Below, in pieces: positions 5,694 to 5,706 of a DNA stretch of 5,706 nt. Within the stretch, counting starts at the first letter, position 1, and each line of letters begins with the position of its first letter. Location of the stretch: positions 1-5,706 of the forward strand of contig JAVBKA010000163.1 in assembly GCA_031546715.1 (NCBI GenBank), read 5' to 3'. The stretch is from JAVBKA01 sp031546715 (GTDB taxonomy: Bacteria; Bacillota; Clostridia; Oscillospirales; UBA929). The notes beneath the pieces were generated by a model. That model saw only the letters and a program-made list of their open reading frames with translations. It had not been told where the DNA came from and searched no databases. The position numbers were made by a program, and so were the translations under genes.

Positions 5694-5706
5694 CTACCGG
5701 GTTAAT

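Larger units (their letters stand above)
5576..5706 (-). other. Structured non-coding stretch upstream of the terminator (possible 3' UTR, ncRNA or intergenic repeat)
   Basis: No convincing gene lies here. Three foldable segments occur in the order of minus-strand transcription: a perfect 11-bp palindrome (5670-5693), a 16-pair hairpin with one G-A mismatch and one G-U pair (5621-5658), and a short GAAGC/GCUUC stem (5616-5620 with 5587-5591). These lead directly into the terminator at 5544-5575. Where strands differ, pairing is better in minus-strand RNA. The region could be the end of an upstream transcript, a small RNA ending at the terminator, or one copy of a dispersed palindromic repeat. 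The sequence alone does not decide. Confidence 0.45.

Noticed and set aside
5605..5706. Minus-strand frame open from the window edge to a TAG at 5607-5605 (possible 3' end of an upstream gene)
   Set aside because: The 33 visible residues (Cys-, Trp- and Lys-rich, no known motif) run straight through two hairpins and overlap another open frame. Without the sequence beyond the window it cannot be supported.

Overview
The window looks like ordinary chromosomal DNA from a low-to-moderate GC Firmicute, most likely a Clostridia member (inference). The grounds are strong AAGGAGG-type ribosome binding sites, a DUF1385 (YqhQ-like) gene directly before prmC, and Firmicute-style RecA, RecX and HtpG sequences. 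All five recognisable genes are on the minus strand, so transcription runs from the high-coordinate end to the low-coordinate end. I see no CRISPR array, transposase, phage gene, tRNA or rRNA.

Layout in the direction of transcription. Positions 5706-5438 hold no convincing gene. They carry a heavily structured stretch (three stem-loops), a good intrinsic terminator at 5544-5575, and then a strong sigma-A-type promoter (5490-5517) and ribosome binding site for htpG. htpG (5437-3569) encodes the full-length Hsp90 chaperone. A 92-base gap follows, with a small hairpin right after the htpG stop and a set of mutually exclusive inverted repeats ending at the ribosome binding site of the next gene. 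The DUF1385 membrane protein gene (3476-2475) overlaps prmC (2490-1471) by 16 bases. A 62-base gap separates prmC from recA (1408-335). The recA stop codon shares a base with the recX start (TAATG), and recX runs off the low-coordinate edge of the window.

The genes fall into three functional pieces: protein folding (HtpG); maturation of translation release factors (PrmC) coupled to a conserved membrane protein of uncertain role; and recombination with its modulator (RecA and RecX). They are co-directional, but the only promoter I can defend is the one in front of htpG.

I do not see a previously undescribed multi-gene system here. The parts most worth a second look are the structured RNA or repeat-like DNA upstream of htpG, including a possible antiterminator/terminator arrangement; the inverted repeats in the DUF1385 leader; the acidic C-terminal extension on PrmC; and the recA promoter region, which lacks a recognisable SOS box.
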